Notes: generated by a model not told the origin, from the letters alone. DNA of 34,548 nt from Lachnospiraceae bacterium (GCA_017469275.1 JAFUGT010000008.1:1-34548); one strand, 5' to 3'. Counted from the first letter of the stretch, positions 1-7,949 are shown. Program-made: numbers and translations.

Positions 1-2
1 AA

Positions 3-140
3 AGACAGGAAGACGGACGCATCTTAAAGCAGCTGCATTTAGGATTTCCGGTGTTTTATGAAGGTTCTGAGGGCGATACAATTCGGTTGCTCAAACAAAA
101 CACAGTCGAGACTGTGTGCTTACTATCAAAGCAACATTGA
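3..140 (+). CDS. C-terminal tail of a probable large serine recombinase (partial, runs off the left edge)
   Basis: An open frame enters from the window edge and stops at 138-140, giving 46 residues. The tail contains FPVFYEG and ends in NTVETVCLLSKQH. This pattern resembles the last residues of DUF4368-type large serine recombinases of clostridial integrative elements, recalled from family knowledge. The end VETVCLLSK also resembles the conserved C-terminal motif of the 23S rRNA uracil methyltransferase RlmD/RumA, whose 3' end is a known insertion site for such elements. It could therefore be the recombinase reading into the attachment site, or an RlmD end piece. The upstream FPVFYEG part favours the recombinase. 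The rest of the gene lies outside the window, so function is inferred from the tail only. Confidence 0.45.
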   Translation, partial: RQEDGRILKQLHLGFPVFYEGSEGDTIRLLKQNTVETVCLLSKQH

Positions 141-188
141 GTTTATTAAGGTTTCGGTTTTTTGATGAATATGTACCTGTGTTTTTAG

Positions 189-356
189 ATTAGAAAAGGA
201 GATACTATTGTTACTATAAATGGTGTAACCCAGATACTTCATGCAGGTGATGAATTATTCCTTCCTAAGGGAAGTCTTTTCATAAGATATCCCTGTGAAA
301 GAATCTACCCGGCGTGGAAAACGATTGACTTTATTCTCCTGATTGAGTATCCTGTT
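189..356 (+). pseudogene. Remnant of a cupin-domain protein (EutQ-like C-terminal part)
   Basis: The frame opens after a stop at 186-188. It reads GDTIVTINGVTQILHAGDELFLPKG, followed by a degraded stretch ending near IEYPVG. The pattern of TINGV, HAGD and PKG with a late YP is typical of the last strands of a small cupin barrel such as EutQ-type proteins. There is no start codon with a ribosome binding site and no N-terminal half of the barrel, and the frame runs on into the next gene in another frame. I read it as a decayed gene fragment. Its former function cannot be told from so short a piece. Confidence 0.45.
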
Positions 357-387
357 GGAAAGAAGAAAACACAGGGGGAAGAATCAA

Positions 388-1419
388 ATGGTACGGTGTA
401 TTTTTTACGCAGCCACCATCATTGCATGGGGAATATTTATTTACGCATTTCAACGGGACAGGAGCCGCTATCGCAACTGTCTGATTTTGTTTGCCGCCTT
501 GATGATGTCTGCGGAGGGACTGCTCCTTCTTGCTGGTGCCCGGATATTCACGATGGTATTACTTATTGTGTTTTTTGGGCTTCTGCTGGTGCCGGTATTT
601 CTGATCTGGAATGGTGTGATCACGCTCCGGAAAGAAGGGCTTTCCATAACCCACCTGCTTTCACTGGCGTTGGGTATGCTTGTTGGAATTGGTGAGGTGA
701 CCACGCTTGTGCTGTATTTTCGGCAGCAGGAGAACCTCATGTTCGATAAACAGCAGATGGTTGGTTTTAATATCAATACCCTGATGCTCATTATAAGCGT
801 GTCCGTGATATACCTGTCCATATCCTTTTTGATGTTCATGATTTATTCGATATTTCTGATGCTGATTCCACATAAGAGGAATTTCGACTATGTCATCATT
901 CATGGTGCCGGTCTATCCAAAGGCGAAAAGCTGACAAAGCTTCTTGCTGAAAGAGTGGACAAGGCGATGCTTGTCTACCAAAAGGCTCCGACGCCGCCAT
1001 ACCTGATTCCATCGGGTGGCCGGGGAGACGATGAAAAAATCTCCGAAGCTGAGGCAATGAAGAAGTATCTGATCGAAAACGGGATCCCGGAAGATCATAT
1101 TCTTGCAGAAGACCAGTCGACGACCACGTTCGAGAATCTTGTCAATTCCAAGAAGATTATCGATGCGAGAGGTGGGCGTTGTTATACTGCGCTTGTCACC
1201 AGCAACTATCATGTATACCGTGCGCTCCGTTATTGCAGAAAGGTGGGACTGCAGTGTACCGGAATCGGAAGTCATGTGGCATTCTACTACTGGCCGAGCG
1301 CTCTGATTAGGGAATATGTTGCGGTGCATGCCGAGAAGAAGCATGCAGTCATGCTGGTGGCAGGGTGGATTCTGGTAATGGCTGCGGTGATGATCATGTT
1401 GATGCTCTACTACAGGTGA
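388..1419 (+). CDS. YdcF/DUF218 family integral membrane protein
   Basis: A 343-residue protein. The N-terminal ~150 residues form several hydrophobic segments and one more lies at the extreme C-terminus. Between them is a DUF218 (YdcF/SanA/ElyC-like) domain with the motifs VIIHGAG, PSGGRGDDE, SEAEAM, GIP..HILAEDQSTTT.EN and a following TSNYHVYRA. In this family those motifs form a Rossmann-like pocket, and members are linked to cell-envelope homeostasis; the exact reaction is not established. I chose the ATG at 388 because AGGGGG lies 8-10 bases upstream, while the earlier in-frame start at 343 has no ribosome binding site. The base composition is clearly more GC-rich than the genes to the right, and gene remnants lie on both sides, which suggests acquisition by transfer. 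Confidence 0.8.
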   Translation: MVRCIFYAATIIAWGIFIYAFQRDRSRYRNCLILFAALMMSAEGLLLLAGARIFTMVLLIVFFGLLLVPVFLIWNGVITLRKEGLSITHLLSLALGMLVGIGEVTTLVLYFRQQENLMFDKQQMVGFNINTLMLIISVSVIYLSISFLMFMIYSIFLMLIPHKRNFDYVIIHGAGLSKGEKLTKLLAERVDKAMLVYQKAPTPPYLIPSGGRGDDEKISEAEAMKKYLIENGIPEDHILAEDQSTTTFENLVNSKKIIDARGGRCYTALVTSNYHVYRALRYCRKVGLQCTGIGSHVAFYYWPSALIREYVAVHAEKKHAVMLVAGWILVMAAVMIMLMLYYR

Positions 1420-1471
1420 TTTTACGCAGTAAAAACAAATGGCGTGTTTTTCGTACTGTGTGGGCTGACCG

Positions 1472-1630
1472 GGAGGGTTGTCTCTTTTTCTGTATGGAAT
1501 GAATATTATGGGAAATGGTCTTTCCAAGATGGCAGGCGGTAAACTGGAAACAATTCTGGAAAAACTAACCAAGAAAGAAATTAAGAATAAAAATAATAAT
1601 TACCGAAAGCCAGGAAATAACCTTGCATAA
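1472..1630 (+). pseudogene. Remnant of a Na+/phosphate cotransporter (PNaS/NptA family), N-terminal piece
   Basis: In one frame the DNA reads GGLSLFLYGMNIMGNGLSKM followed by AGGKLETILEKLTKK, then loses similarity and stops at 1628-1630. The string of LFLYGM, MG.GL and GGKLE.ILEKLT is the hallmark start of Na/Pi-cotransporter II family proteins. The frame is closed by a TGA at 1466-1468 just upstream and has only about 50 codons, against several hundred in intact transporters. The beginning and nearly the whole body are missing. It could not be a working carrier. Confidence 0.6.
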
Positions 1631-1705
1631 AAATGGGTTAAGATTTATAATTACTATTAATTATAGACAAAATTAACTGTAACAGTATTATTGGGGGTAC
1701 TTGTT

Positions 1706-3121
1706 ATGGCAAATGAGCAGAAAAAAGAAAACGAGAATAAGAATCCAATTATTATCGAGATATCTGATGACAAGATGGAGGCGTATATAACACTGACGAC
1801 TCCTACGGGTAATATGCCCGCATATGGTCAGATGGAAGTAAATGGCGCCTTGGACAAAGCGGGGGTCAAGGGCGGCATTAATAAAATGTTGCTTAATGAT
1901 ATGTTGTTCAATCAGATATATGATGAGAGAACACTTATTGCAACAGGCAAACCTTGTGTAGATGGTATTGACGGATATTTTGAATATTTCTTCCATCAAA
2001 AGGATGCCAAATCAGGTAAGCCGCGAATATTAGATGACGGTTCAGTCGATTATACAAGTGTTAATACTGTGGGAACAGTGTCTGAGGGTGATCTGATAGC
2101 CATATACACACCTGCTGTACCGGGAAAATACGGTTATAATGTTACCGGTGATATGTTGAAACCCAAACCGGCAAAAGGATATCCGGTACCTAATCTTGTC
2201 GGGTGCAGGTATGAGGAAGAGTCCTATTCGTATTATGCATTGATTGATGGTAAAGTAGAAGCTACCCTGTCAAAGATTGAGGTTACGGGGCAGTTGGATA
2301 TTAACCGCAATATTAACGTGGCATATGGTAGTGTACATTTTATTGGTGATGTCAATATATACGGGGATGTGGATTCAGGAGTTGAGATTACTGCAAGCGG
2401 CAATGTTACCATAAGCGGAACGGTACAGGGTTCAAGTGTGTCGGCAGGTGGAGACATAACTGTAAGAGGCGGTGTTATGGGAGATGAAAAAGTAAAGATT
2501 ATCTGTGGAGGTAATTTGGAAACACGCTTTTTGCAGTATTCCAATGTAGTTGTTGGCGGTGATATTATAGTCAAATCAATATTAGATTGCGAAGTCTATT
2601 GTGGTGGAATGATACGGGTAGAGGACAATAATGGAATCATTTCCGGTGGTGATATCTACTGTGTGCGAGCAATAGACGGAAAAGTATTCGGTAATTCGCG
2701 CAAGGTTAAAACAAGACTTGCAATCGGTAAGAATAATGAATCGTTATCACGTAAGGTAGAATACCCTAAGCTGATTGAAGAACTGGAAATCAAACTTAAA
2801 GCGGTTAACGCCAGAGAGATACAATTAAGCAGAGAAGCAAAGACTGATCACTCTAAAGCCAATATGCTGCATATAGTAAGGCAGAACAAAGCCAATATCC
2901 TAACTCAGAAGAAGCAGCTCGAAGGATTGTTCTATGCAATTGATTCCTTATATGGTCCTGAAGAAGTGAGGGAATATATATTTGGAAGACATTTTTATCC
3001 CGGAGTCAGCGTTTGTATAGATATGCGGGAAAAGACAATAAATGAAGAGCTTATAAGAGTGAAATTCAAATGTAGGGATGAGAAGATATCTTATGTGATG
3101 GAAGATATGGATGAACAATGA
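1706..3121 (+). CDS. fapA: FapA/DUF342 family polymer-forming protein
   Basis: A 471-residue protein of the FapA (flagellar assembly protein A, DUF342) family. The N-terminal third is the conserved FapA domain, and the segment VYCGGMIRVEDNNGIISGGD is characteristic. The centre is a run of short beta-helix turns with repeated GDV, SGNV, AGGDI and CGGNL elements. The last ~130 residues are charged and probably coiled coil (KLIEELEIKLKAVNAREIQL). The family's biochemical role is unclear; despite the name it occurs far from flagellar genes, as here. I start at the ATG at 1706 because GGGGG lies about 8 bases upstream. The TTG at 1691 overlaps that site and is unlikely. The stop overlaps the next gene's ATG by four bases, so the two are probably translationally coupled. 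Confidence 0.88.
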   Translation: MANEQKKENENKNPIIIEISDDKMEAYITLTTPTGNMPAYGQMEVNGALDKAGVKGGINKMLLNDMLFNQIYDERTLIATGKPCVDGIDGYFEYFFHQKDAKSGKPRILDDGSVDYTSVNTVGTVSEGDLIAIYTPAVPGKYGYNVTGDMLKPKPAKGYPVPNLVGCRYEEESYSYYALIDGKVEATLSKIEVTGQLDINRNINVAYGSVHFIGDVNIYGDVDSGVEITASGNVTISGTVQGSSVSAGGDITVRGGVMGDEKVKIICGGNLETRFLQYSNVVVGGDIIVKSILDCEVYCGGMIRVEDNNGIISGGDIYCVRAIDGKVFGNSRKVKTRLAIGKNNESLSRKVEYPKLIEELEIKLKAVNAREIQLSREAKTDHSKANMLHIVRQNKANILTQKKQLEGLFYAIDSLYGPEEVREYIFGRHFYPGVSVCIDMREKTINEELIRVKFKCRDEKISYVMEDMDEQ

Positions 3122-3810
3122 TGAGTGATACAGGCAGGTTTTCGAGAACTAAATTAATAATAGGACAGGATGGAACAGATCGTCTCAAAAATTCCAGAGT
3201 GGCAGTGTTTGGATTGGGAGGCGTTGGTGGATATGTAGTTGAAGGTCTTGCAAGATCAGGTATAGGTTCCCTGGACCTTATAGACAGTGATACGGTTGAT
3301 ATTACTAATATCAATCGCCAGTTGATCGCCCTTGACAGCACTGTTGGAGAATACAAAGTTGATGCATGGACCAAACGGGTACATGATATTAATCCTGATT
3401 GCAATATAAGGGCTTACAGACTTTTCTATCTTCCTGAGACATCGGACAAGTTCGATTTTGCGGAATACGATTACGTTGTTGACGCCATTGATACAGTAAC
3501 CGGGAAACTTGAACTGATAACCCGTGCGAAAGCGTCCGGTACTAATATCATTTCTTCTATGGGAGCCGGTAATAAGCTGGATCCTACCGCTTTTGAGGTG
3601 GCTGATATCTATAAGACTTCCGTATGCCCCCTGGCAAAGGTTATGCGTAGAGAGTGTAGAAAAAGAGGCATAGAAAGTCTTAAAGTCGTATATTCTAAAG
3701 AAGAACCGGCAATAACAGCACAGACTCCCGGTTCGGTAGCATTTGTTCCGTCAGTTGTAGGCTTAATAATAGCCGGTGAAATAGTGAAAGATATTATTGG
3801 TGATAAATGA
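3118..3810 (+). CDS. tcdA: tRNA threonylcarbamoyladenosine dehydratase (TcdA/CsdL, ThiF-E1 family)
   Basis: A 230-residue E1-like protein. It carries the nucleotide-binding loop GLGGVGGYVVEGLARSGIG, followed by DLIDSDTVDITNINRQ, and the later DAIDTVTGKLELI and SSMGAGNKLDPT stretches, all diagnostic for TcdA. TcdA activates t6A37 in ANN-decoding tRNAs with ATP and dehydrates it to the cyclic ct6A form in the cytoplasm. Length is close to the usual 230-270 residues. The start ATG overlaps the fapA stop (ATGA); an in-frame ATG follows immediately at 3121. There is no functional link to fapA that I know of, so the coupling is probably just compact gene packing. Confidence 0.9.
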   Translation: MMSDTGRFSRTKLIIGQDGTDRLKNSRVAVFGLGGVGGYVVEGLARSGIGSLDLIDSDTVDITNINRQLIALDSTVGEYKVDAWTKRVHDINPDCNIRAYRLFYLPETSDKFDFAEYDYVVDAIDTVTGKLELITRAKASGTNIISSMGAGNKLDPTAFEVADIYKTSVCPLAKVMRRECRKRGIESLKVVYSKEEPAITAQTPGSVAFVPSVVGLIIAGEIVKDIIGDK

Positions 3811-3853
3811 TATCTCACATATTATTATGTTATTGGCAAGAGGCTGACATATA

Positions 3854-5428
3854 ATGCAGAGAGAAGATAAAGAAAGAACATATATTGCAATAGATCTGAA
3901 ATCATTTTATGCGTCTGTGGAATGTCACGAGCGCAAGTTAAATCCCCTCACTACTAATCTTGTGGTGGCAGATTCGAGTCGAACCGAGAAGACAATATGT
4001 CTAGCGGTTTCCCCTTCATTAAAGCAATATGGAATACCGGGACGGGCAAGACTTTTTGAAGTGGTTCAGAAGGTAAAAGAAGTCAATGCTTCCAGATTGA
4101 CAAAGACGCCTGAGGGCAGATTCGCGGGCGAATCCAATGACGCAGATGAACTGCGTCAAAATCCACAATTCAAATTGTCTTATCTTACAGCTACTCCGAG
4201 AATGGCACTTTATATGGATTATAGTGCCCGTATCTATAACACATATCTTAAGTATATCGCGCCTGATGATATACATGTATATTCTATTGACGAAGTTTTC
4301 ATTGATGCAACGGATTATCTTAATATCTATCATATGACGCCAAGGGAACTTGCGATGGCGATGATAAATGATGTATTTGCCGAGACGGGAATTACGGCAA
4401 CGGCAGGGATAGGGACAAATCTGTATCTGGCGAAGGTCGCAATGGATATTGTTGCAAAACATATTGATGCCGATAAAAATGGGGTAAGGATTGCAGAGAT
4501 TGATGAAATGTCATATAGAAAACTTCTTTGGACACATCAGCCTATTACAGATTTTTGGCGTGTCGGACGTGGGTATGCGGCTAAATTGGCTGAGGTAGGC
4601 ATTTATACAATGGGAGATATAGCCAGGTGTTCAATCGGAAAAGAGACTGATTTTTATAACGAAGACCTTCTGTATAAATTATTTGGTGTAAATGCTGAAC
4701 TTTTGATCGATCACGCCTGGGGGTATGAACCCTGTACAATGAAGCAGATTAAGGAATATAAGCCGGAAAGCAACAGTACCGGCGCAGGACAGGTGCTTAA
4801 AGAACCCTATGATTTTGAAAAGACGGAAATTGTAGTACGGGAGATGACGGAACTTCTTGTGTTGGGACTTGTGGACAAGGGATTGGTGACTGATCAGATA
4901 GTGCTTACAGTTGGTTATGACATTGAGAATTTGTCAAATGCCAAGTATAAGGATGCTTATAAGGGAGAGATAAAGAAGGATTATTATGGAAGGCTTGTTC
5001 CTAAACATGCTCACGGGACAGCTAATTTTGAAAATCACACCTCTTCAACTGCCGAAATAACCGAAGGAGTTATGGAGCTTTACAGGAGAATAGTTGCTCC
5101 AAATCTTTTGATAAGGCGTGTGTATGTTACGGCTAATAATGTTTTGCAGGAAAAAGATGCAAAAGAGAAGGAAAAATTCAAGCAGTTGTCCTTATTCGAT
5201 ATTAATATTGGAGACGACAAAGAAAAGGAAAATGAGGACGCTGAACAGGATGCGGAAGGCAAAGAGAACGCAGAGAAGATTGATAGAAATGATGAGAAGA
5301 AGCTGCAGGATGCAATGCTAGCAATACAAAAGAAATATGGGAAAAATGCTATACTTAAGGGCTTTAACCTGAAAGAGGGAGCGACTACCATTGAAAGGAA
5401 TGGTCAGATCGGAGGGCATAAAGCGTAA
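3854..5428 (+). CDS. Y-family DNA polymerase, UmuC/UvrX-like
   Basis: A 524-residue lesion-bypass polymerase. It has IAIDLKSFYASVECHE at the N-terminus (first metal-binding Asp and steric-gate region), IDEVFIDATDYL in the palm (catalytic Asp-Glu region), TATAGIGTNLYLAKVAMD, and a helix-hairpin-helix-like region near DFWRVGRGYAAKLAEVGIYTMGDI. The C-terminal ~60 residues are charged low-complexity sequence rich in Lys, Glu and Asp. It matches the Gram-positive UmuC/YqjW/UvrX group better than DinB because of the inserted segment after ICLAVSPSLKQYGIPGRARLFE. It starts 43 bases after tcdA with AGAGG upstream, and is followed by a YolD-like gene, the usual partner of this group. I saw no convincing LexA box in front of it. 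Confidence 0.88.
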   Translation: MQREDKERTYIAIDLKSFYASVECHERKLNPLTTNLVVADSSRTEKTICLAVSPSLKQYGIPGRARLFEVVQKVKEVNASRLTKTPEGRFAGESNDADELRQNPQFKLSYLTATPRMALYMDYSARIYNTYLKYIAPDDIHVYSIDEVFIDATDYLNIYHMTPRELAMAMINDVFAETGITATAGIGTNLYLAKVAMDIVAKHIDADKNGVRIAEIDEMSYRKLLWTHQPITDFWRVGRGYAAKLAEVGIYTMGDIARCSIGKETDFYNEDLLYKLFGVNAELLIDHAWGYEPCTMKQIKEYKPESNSTGAGQVLKEPYDFEKTEIVVREMTELLVLGLVDKGLVTDQIVLTVGYDIENLSNAKYKDAYKGEIKKDYYGRLVPKHAHGTANFENHTSSTAEITEGVMELYRRIVAPNLLIRRVYVTANNVLQEKDAKEKEKFKQLSLFDINIGDDKEKENEDAEQDAEGKENAEKIDRNDEKKLQDAMLAIQKKYGKNAILKGFNLKEGATTIERNGQIGGHKA

Positions 5429-5479
5429 GCCGATGTATGTAAATAAAACTGAAATTATATAGAAAGGTAATCGGGCAAA

Positions 5480-5683
5480 ATGGAACAACACAGTTATGAT
5501 GATATTATAAATCTGCCACATCACATATCAGAAAGACACCCACAGATGAGTCTTTATAAGAGAGCTGCTCAGTTTGCACCTTTTGCGGCATTGACAGGTT
5601 TTGAGGATGTAATAAATGATACCAGAATAGAATGGGAAAATACGATTGAAAACGAGATATTTCGGGAAGATTTTAATGAATGA
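5480..5683 (+). CDS. YolD-like protein
   Basis: A 67-residue protein with the YolD-like signature PHHISERHPQMS followed by RAAQFAPFAALTGFEDVI. YolD proteins typically sit beside UmuC-type polymerases in Firmicutes and have been proposed to be functional counterparts of UmuD; the mechanism is not settled. It lies 51 bases after the polymerase gene with AGAAAGG upstream of the ATG, so it is most likely cotranscribed. Its length is shorter than many YolD proteins (about 100 residues) but the core motif is complete. Confidence 0.8.
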   Translation: MEQHSYDDIINLPHHISERHPQMSLYKRAAQFAPFAALTGFEDVINDTRIEWENTIENEIFREDFNE

Positions 5684-5688
5684 TTTCA

Positions 5689-5717
5689 TTGACTTTTGGG
5701 GTGCTTGATGGTACAAT
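5689..5717 (+). promoter_or_regulatory. Promoter of the c-di-GMP riboswitch transcript
   Basis: TTGACT at 5689-5694 and TACAAT at 5712-5717 are separated by exactly 17 bases, and TG precedes the -10 box with one base between (extended -10). A start near 5724 would place the 5' end about ten bases before the aptamer, as expected. It begins just after the yolD stop codon. Confidence 0.7.
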
Positions 5718-5732
5718 TATCCATATAAAAAT

Positions 5733-5800
5733 ATGGGCAAAGCAGGAGAAATCTTGTGACGCAAAACTATAGGGCCTTTAGAATGGCAGCCAGTTGCTTC
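5733..5800 (+). ncRNA. Cyclic-di-GMP-I riboswitch (GEMM-I aptamer)
   Basis: The closing stem P1 pairs GCAA (5737-5740) with TTGC (5794-5797). P2 is CAGGA (5743-5747) with TCTTG (5752-5756) capped by a GAAA tetraloop. It is followed by the invariant core TGACGCAAAAC, a TATAGGG/CCTTTAG element resembling the tetraloop receptor, and ATGGCAGCCAGTTGC. All these are consensus features of the GEMM-I class that binds c-di-GMP. It sits between a strong promoter and an intrinsic terminator, upstream of a secreted transglutaminase-like gene. Whether binding turns the gene on or off cannot be read with confidence. Confidence 0.92.
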
Positions 5801-5835
5801 CGGTTACATATGCGGAATATATATTAGGATTTGGT

Positions 5836-5862
5836 GCTCATATTTTATATATGAGCTTTTTT
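5836..5862 (+). terminator. Riboswitch expression-platform terminator
   Basis: GCTCATAT (5836-5843) pairs perfectly with ATATGAGC (5849-5856) around a five-base loop, followed by six T (5857-5862). It lies 36 bases after the aptamer and 83 bases before the start codon, so it can attenuate the downstream gene. The AT-rich stretch between aptamer and stem could form a competing antiterminator. Confidence 0.85.
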
Positions 5863-5945
5863 GTTACCTTTTGAAGTAATTATTATACGTTGGATATAGC
5901 ATGGAGAATAGTAGGTTTGGGCATAGCGATAGAGAGGTGTTTTCT

Positions 5946-7949
5946 ATGATGAATAAAGCGGGTTTATACAAATTACACAGAAGAATAACTTCGTTGACAC
6001 TTGCTGTTGTTATGGGAGTTTCTGTTATATCGGCACCTGCTTATGCTGAAGCAGAAGAGGTAAAGACTGCTATAGAAGTTGAAGATGAGACCGCCCTTAT
6101 GGAGGTGCAGTCGGTAGAGGTCAGCAGATTTGCCGCTTTGAAGGGTCGTATAAAGCATCAGATTTCTCAGCAGATATCCTCTGATGAAGACAGTGAAACG
6201 GTTGTGGATGATAGGAACTGGCAGCTTTATAGATCAACTTATGTATTTGATCAGATGAATGCAGAAGAGAAGGCTCTTTACAACGAACTTGAGAATGTAT
6301 GTAACGACTATGCCAAAAACAGTGAAAAGGATGCGATTTATCTTACCGACACCAGCGGCAACGGAGCGTATTACCTCCCTGCGGTATCTGTCAAGGATTT
6401 TGATGGCAACGATTATGTTAAGGTTTTGCAGTTATTCATTTATTCCAATCCACAGTTTTATTTCACTACATCTTCATTTGCAAAGAGTGGCAATAACGTA
6501 TATATGTATTGCTATCCTGCATTTGCAGATGGTGAGGATAGAGCGGTTATTACCAATGCATTGTTCTCTAAGCTGGATTCGTGGATAGATATTATCAAGT
6601 CAGATAATGAGACAACTGCCGATATAGAAAAATATGCACATGATTTTCTTTGTGATAAATTAAGTTACGACTATGATGCTGCTGACAGTATGAATCAGGG
6701 GGATTATAGTGATGACGTATACTATTGCCAATCAATATATAGTGCGGTTAACAATTATAAGACGGTATGCGCCGGTTACGCGCTTACGTATGAGCTTCTT
6801 ATGAATGCAGCGGGAGTTGACACCGTTACGGTATTTAGTGATTATCATGCATGGAATAAAGTTAATTTAGGTAATGACAAATGGTATGCGTTGGATGTCA
6901 CCTGGGATGACTATGGGGATGCATCTAAGATAGATTACACTTTCTTTAATAAATCCGACGAAGAGATTCAGAAGTATGATGATGATCTGCCGGTGCATGT
7001 TGCTAAGACTCCGGAATATTATCCCGTAGCTGCGTATAATTACGAAGCGGAAGAAACAACAGGAGATGACCAGAGTGCCGAGAATATAATTAACAATGAT
7101 GATCTTATTATAGATACAAATGATGTTGAGAATAATACAATATCGGATGAATCATCAGATGGCACAGATGAGAATATCTCTGATGATTTTAACACAGAGG
7201 ATTACGAACATGATGACGGCATAGATGTGGTCAGTGATTCGGAAAAGTCTGATACAGAGATAGAAAATGTTGAAGCGAGTGGCGAAGAGATAACGGATGA
7301 AGGTGATTCTGATACAGAGATAGATGATGTTGAAGCGAGTGGCGAAGAGATAACGAATGAAGATATGGCTGATACAGAGATAGATGATGTTGAAGCAGCC
7401 AATAAAGAGACAACAGATGAACAAGCGACTGATACAAAATCAGAGAATACGGAAACATCTAATATTGAGAAAAAGAATGCTGATGCAGCAATTGAGGACA
7501 CCATCAGTACAGAAGTTGGGAATACAGAAGCAGATAAAACTGATGCATTAACAATGGACATAGTCGACAATGCAGCAGATAATTCAACAGGTAATTCAAT
7601 AGGCGATGTAGCATACAATTCGGTAAATGATAATGTCGAGACTGCGAACGAATATGAAGTGAAGTTAGCGCACTCAAAGATAACCAAGGTTAAAGCAGAC
7701 CGTAAGAAGATTCGGGTTACATGGAAGAAGATTAAGTCTATTGATGGTTATGAGATTCAACTCAGTAAGACAAAGAATTTTAAGAAGATAGCAAGAACTG
7801 TTAAGGCTTCTAAGTCGGCTACAAAGATATGGGTTAAAAAATTAAAGAAGAACACAACATATTATGTGCGGATACGTACTTATAAGAAGATTGATGGCTC
7901 TAAGATTACGTCTGATTGGTCTGGTGTAAAAAAGGTTACTACAAGATAA
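5946..7949 (+). CDS. Secreted transglutaminase-like protein with acidic repeats and a fibronectin type III domain
   Basis: A 667-residue exported protein. Residues 1-34 form a signal peptide (basic start, SLTLAVVMGVSVISAPAYA, cleavage before EAEE). A transglutaminase-core domain follows, with the triad Cys275 (TVCAGYA), His301 (YHAWNK) and Asp317 (LDVTWDD). Residues ~370-570 are acidic, Asp/Glu/Thr-rich linker including three 20-residue repeats built on DTEI.(D/N)VEAS. The last ~90 residues are a Lys-rich fibronectin type III domain ending in WSGVKKVTT. Such a layout suggests a surface or extracellular protein that cross-links, hydrolyses or binds proteins; the substrate is unknown. I chose ATG 5946 because GAGAGGTG lies about 7 bases upstream; the ATG at 5901 would put extra residues before the signal peptide. 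Expression is controlled by the c-di-GMP-I riboswitch in its leader. Confidence 0.88.
   Translation: MMNKAGLYKLHRRITSLTLAVVMGVSVISAPAYAEAEEVKTAIEVEDETALMEVQSVEVSRFAALKGRIKHQISQQISSDEDSETVVDDRNWQLYRSTYVFDQMNAEEKALYNELENVCNDYAKNSEKDAIYLTDTSGNGAYYLPAVSVKDFDGNDYVKVLQLFIYSNPQFYFTTSSFAKSGNNVYMYCYPAFADGEDRAVITNALFSKLDSWIDIIKSDNETTADIEKYAHDFLCDKLSYDYDAADSMNQGDYSDDVYYCQSIYSAVNNYKTVCAGYALTYELLMNAAGVDTVTVFSDYHAWNKVNLGNDKWYALDVTWDDYGDASKIDYTFFNKSDEEIQKYDDDLPVHVAKTPEYYPVAAYNYEAEETTGDDQSAENIINNDDLIIDTNDVENNTISDESSDGTDENISDDFNTEDYEHDDGIDVVSDSEKSDTEIENVEASGEEITDEGDSDTEIDDVEASGEEITNEDMADTEIDDVEAANKETTDEQATDTKSENTETSNIEKKNADAAIEDTISTEVGNTEADKTDALTMDIVDNAADNSTGNSIGDVAYNSVNDNVETANEYEVKLAHSKITKVKADRKKIRVTWKKIKSIDGYEIQLSKTKNFKKIARTVKASKSATKIWVKKLKKNTTYYVRIRTYKKIDGSKITSDWSGVKKVTTR
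7249..7428 (+). repeat. Three tandem 60-bp coding repeats
   Basis: Three consecutive 60-base units beginning TCTGATACAGAGATAGA or GCTGATACAGAGATAGA encode 20-residue acidic repeats in the linker of the transglutaminase-like protein. The first two are nearly identical in DNA; the third diverges at its end. Such repeats can change copy number by slippage or recombination. Confidence 0.85.

Noticed and set aside
1499-1630. Short open frame starting ATG at 1499 considered as a small gene
   Set aside because: The frame continues the transporter-like sequence upstream of the ATG and has no ribosome binding site; it is better read as a gene remnant.
7249-7428. Regular 60-bp repeats considered as a CRISPR array
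   Set aside because: The units are directly adjacent, coding, in frame with the surface protein and have no unique spacers.
7202-7687. Long open frames on the minus strand opposite the acidic repeats
   Set aside because: They are shadows of Asp/Glu-rich codons in the plus-strand gene, giving Ser/Ile-rich junk without start signals.
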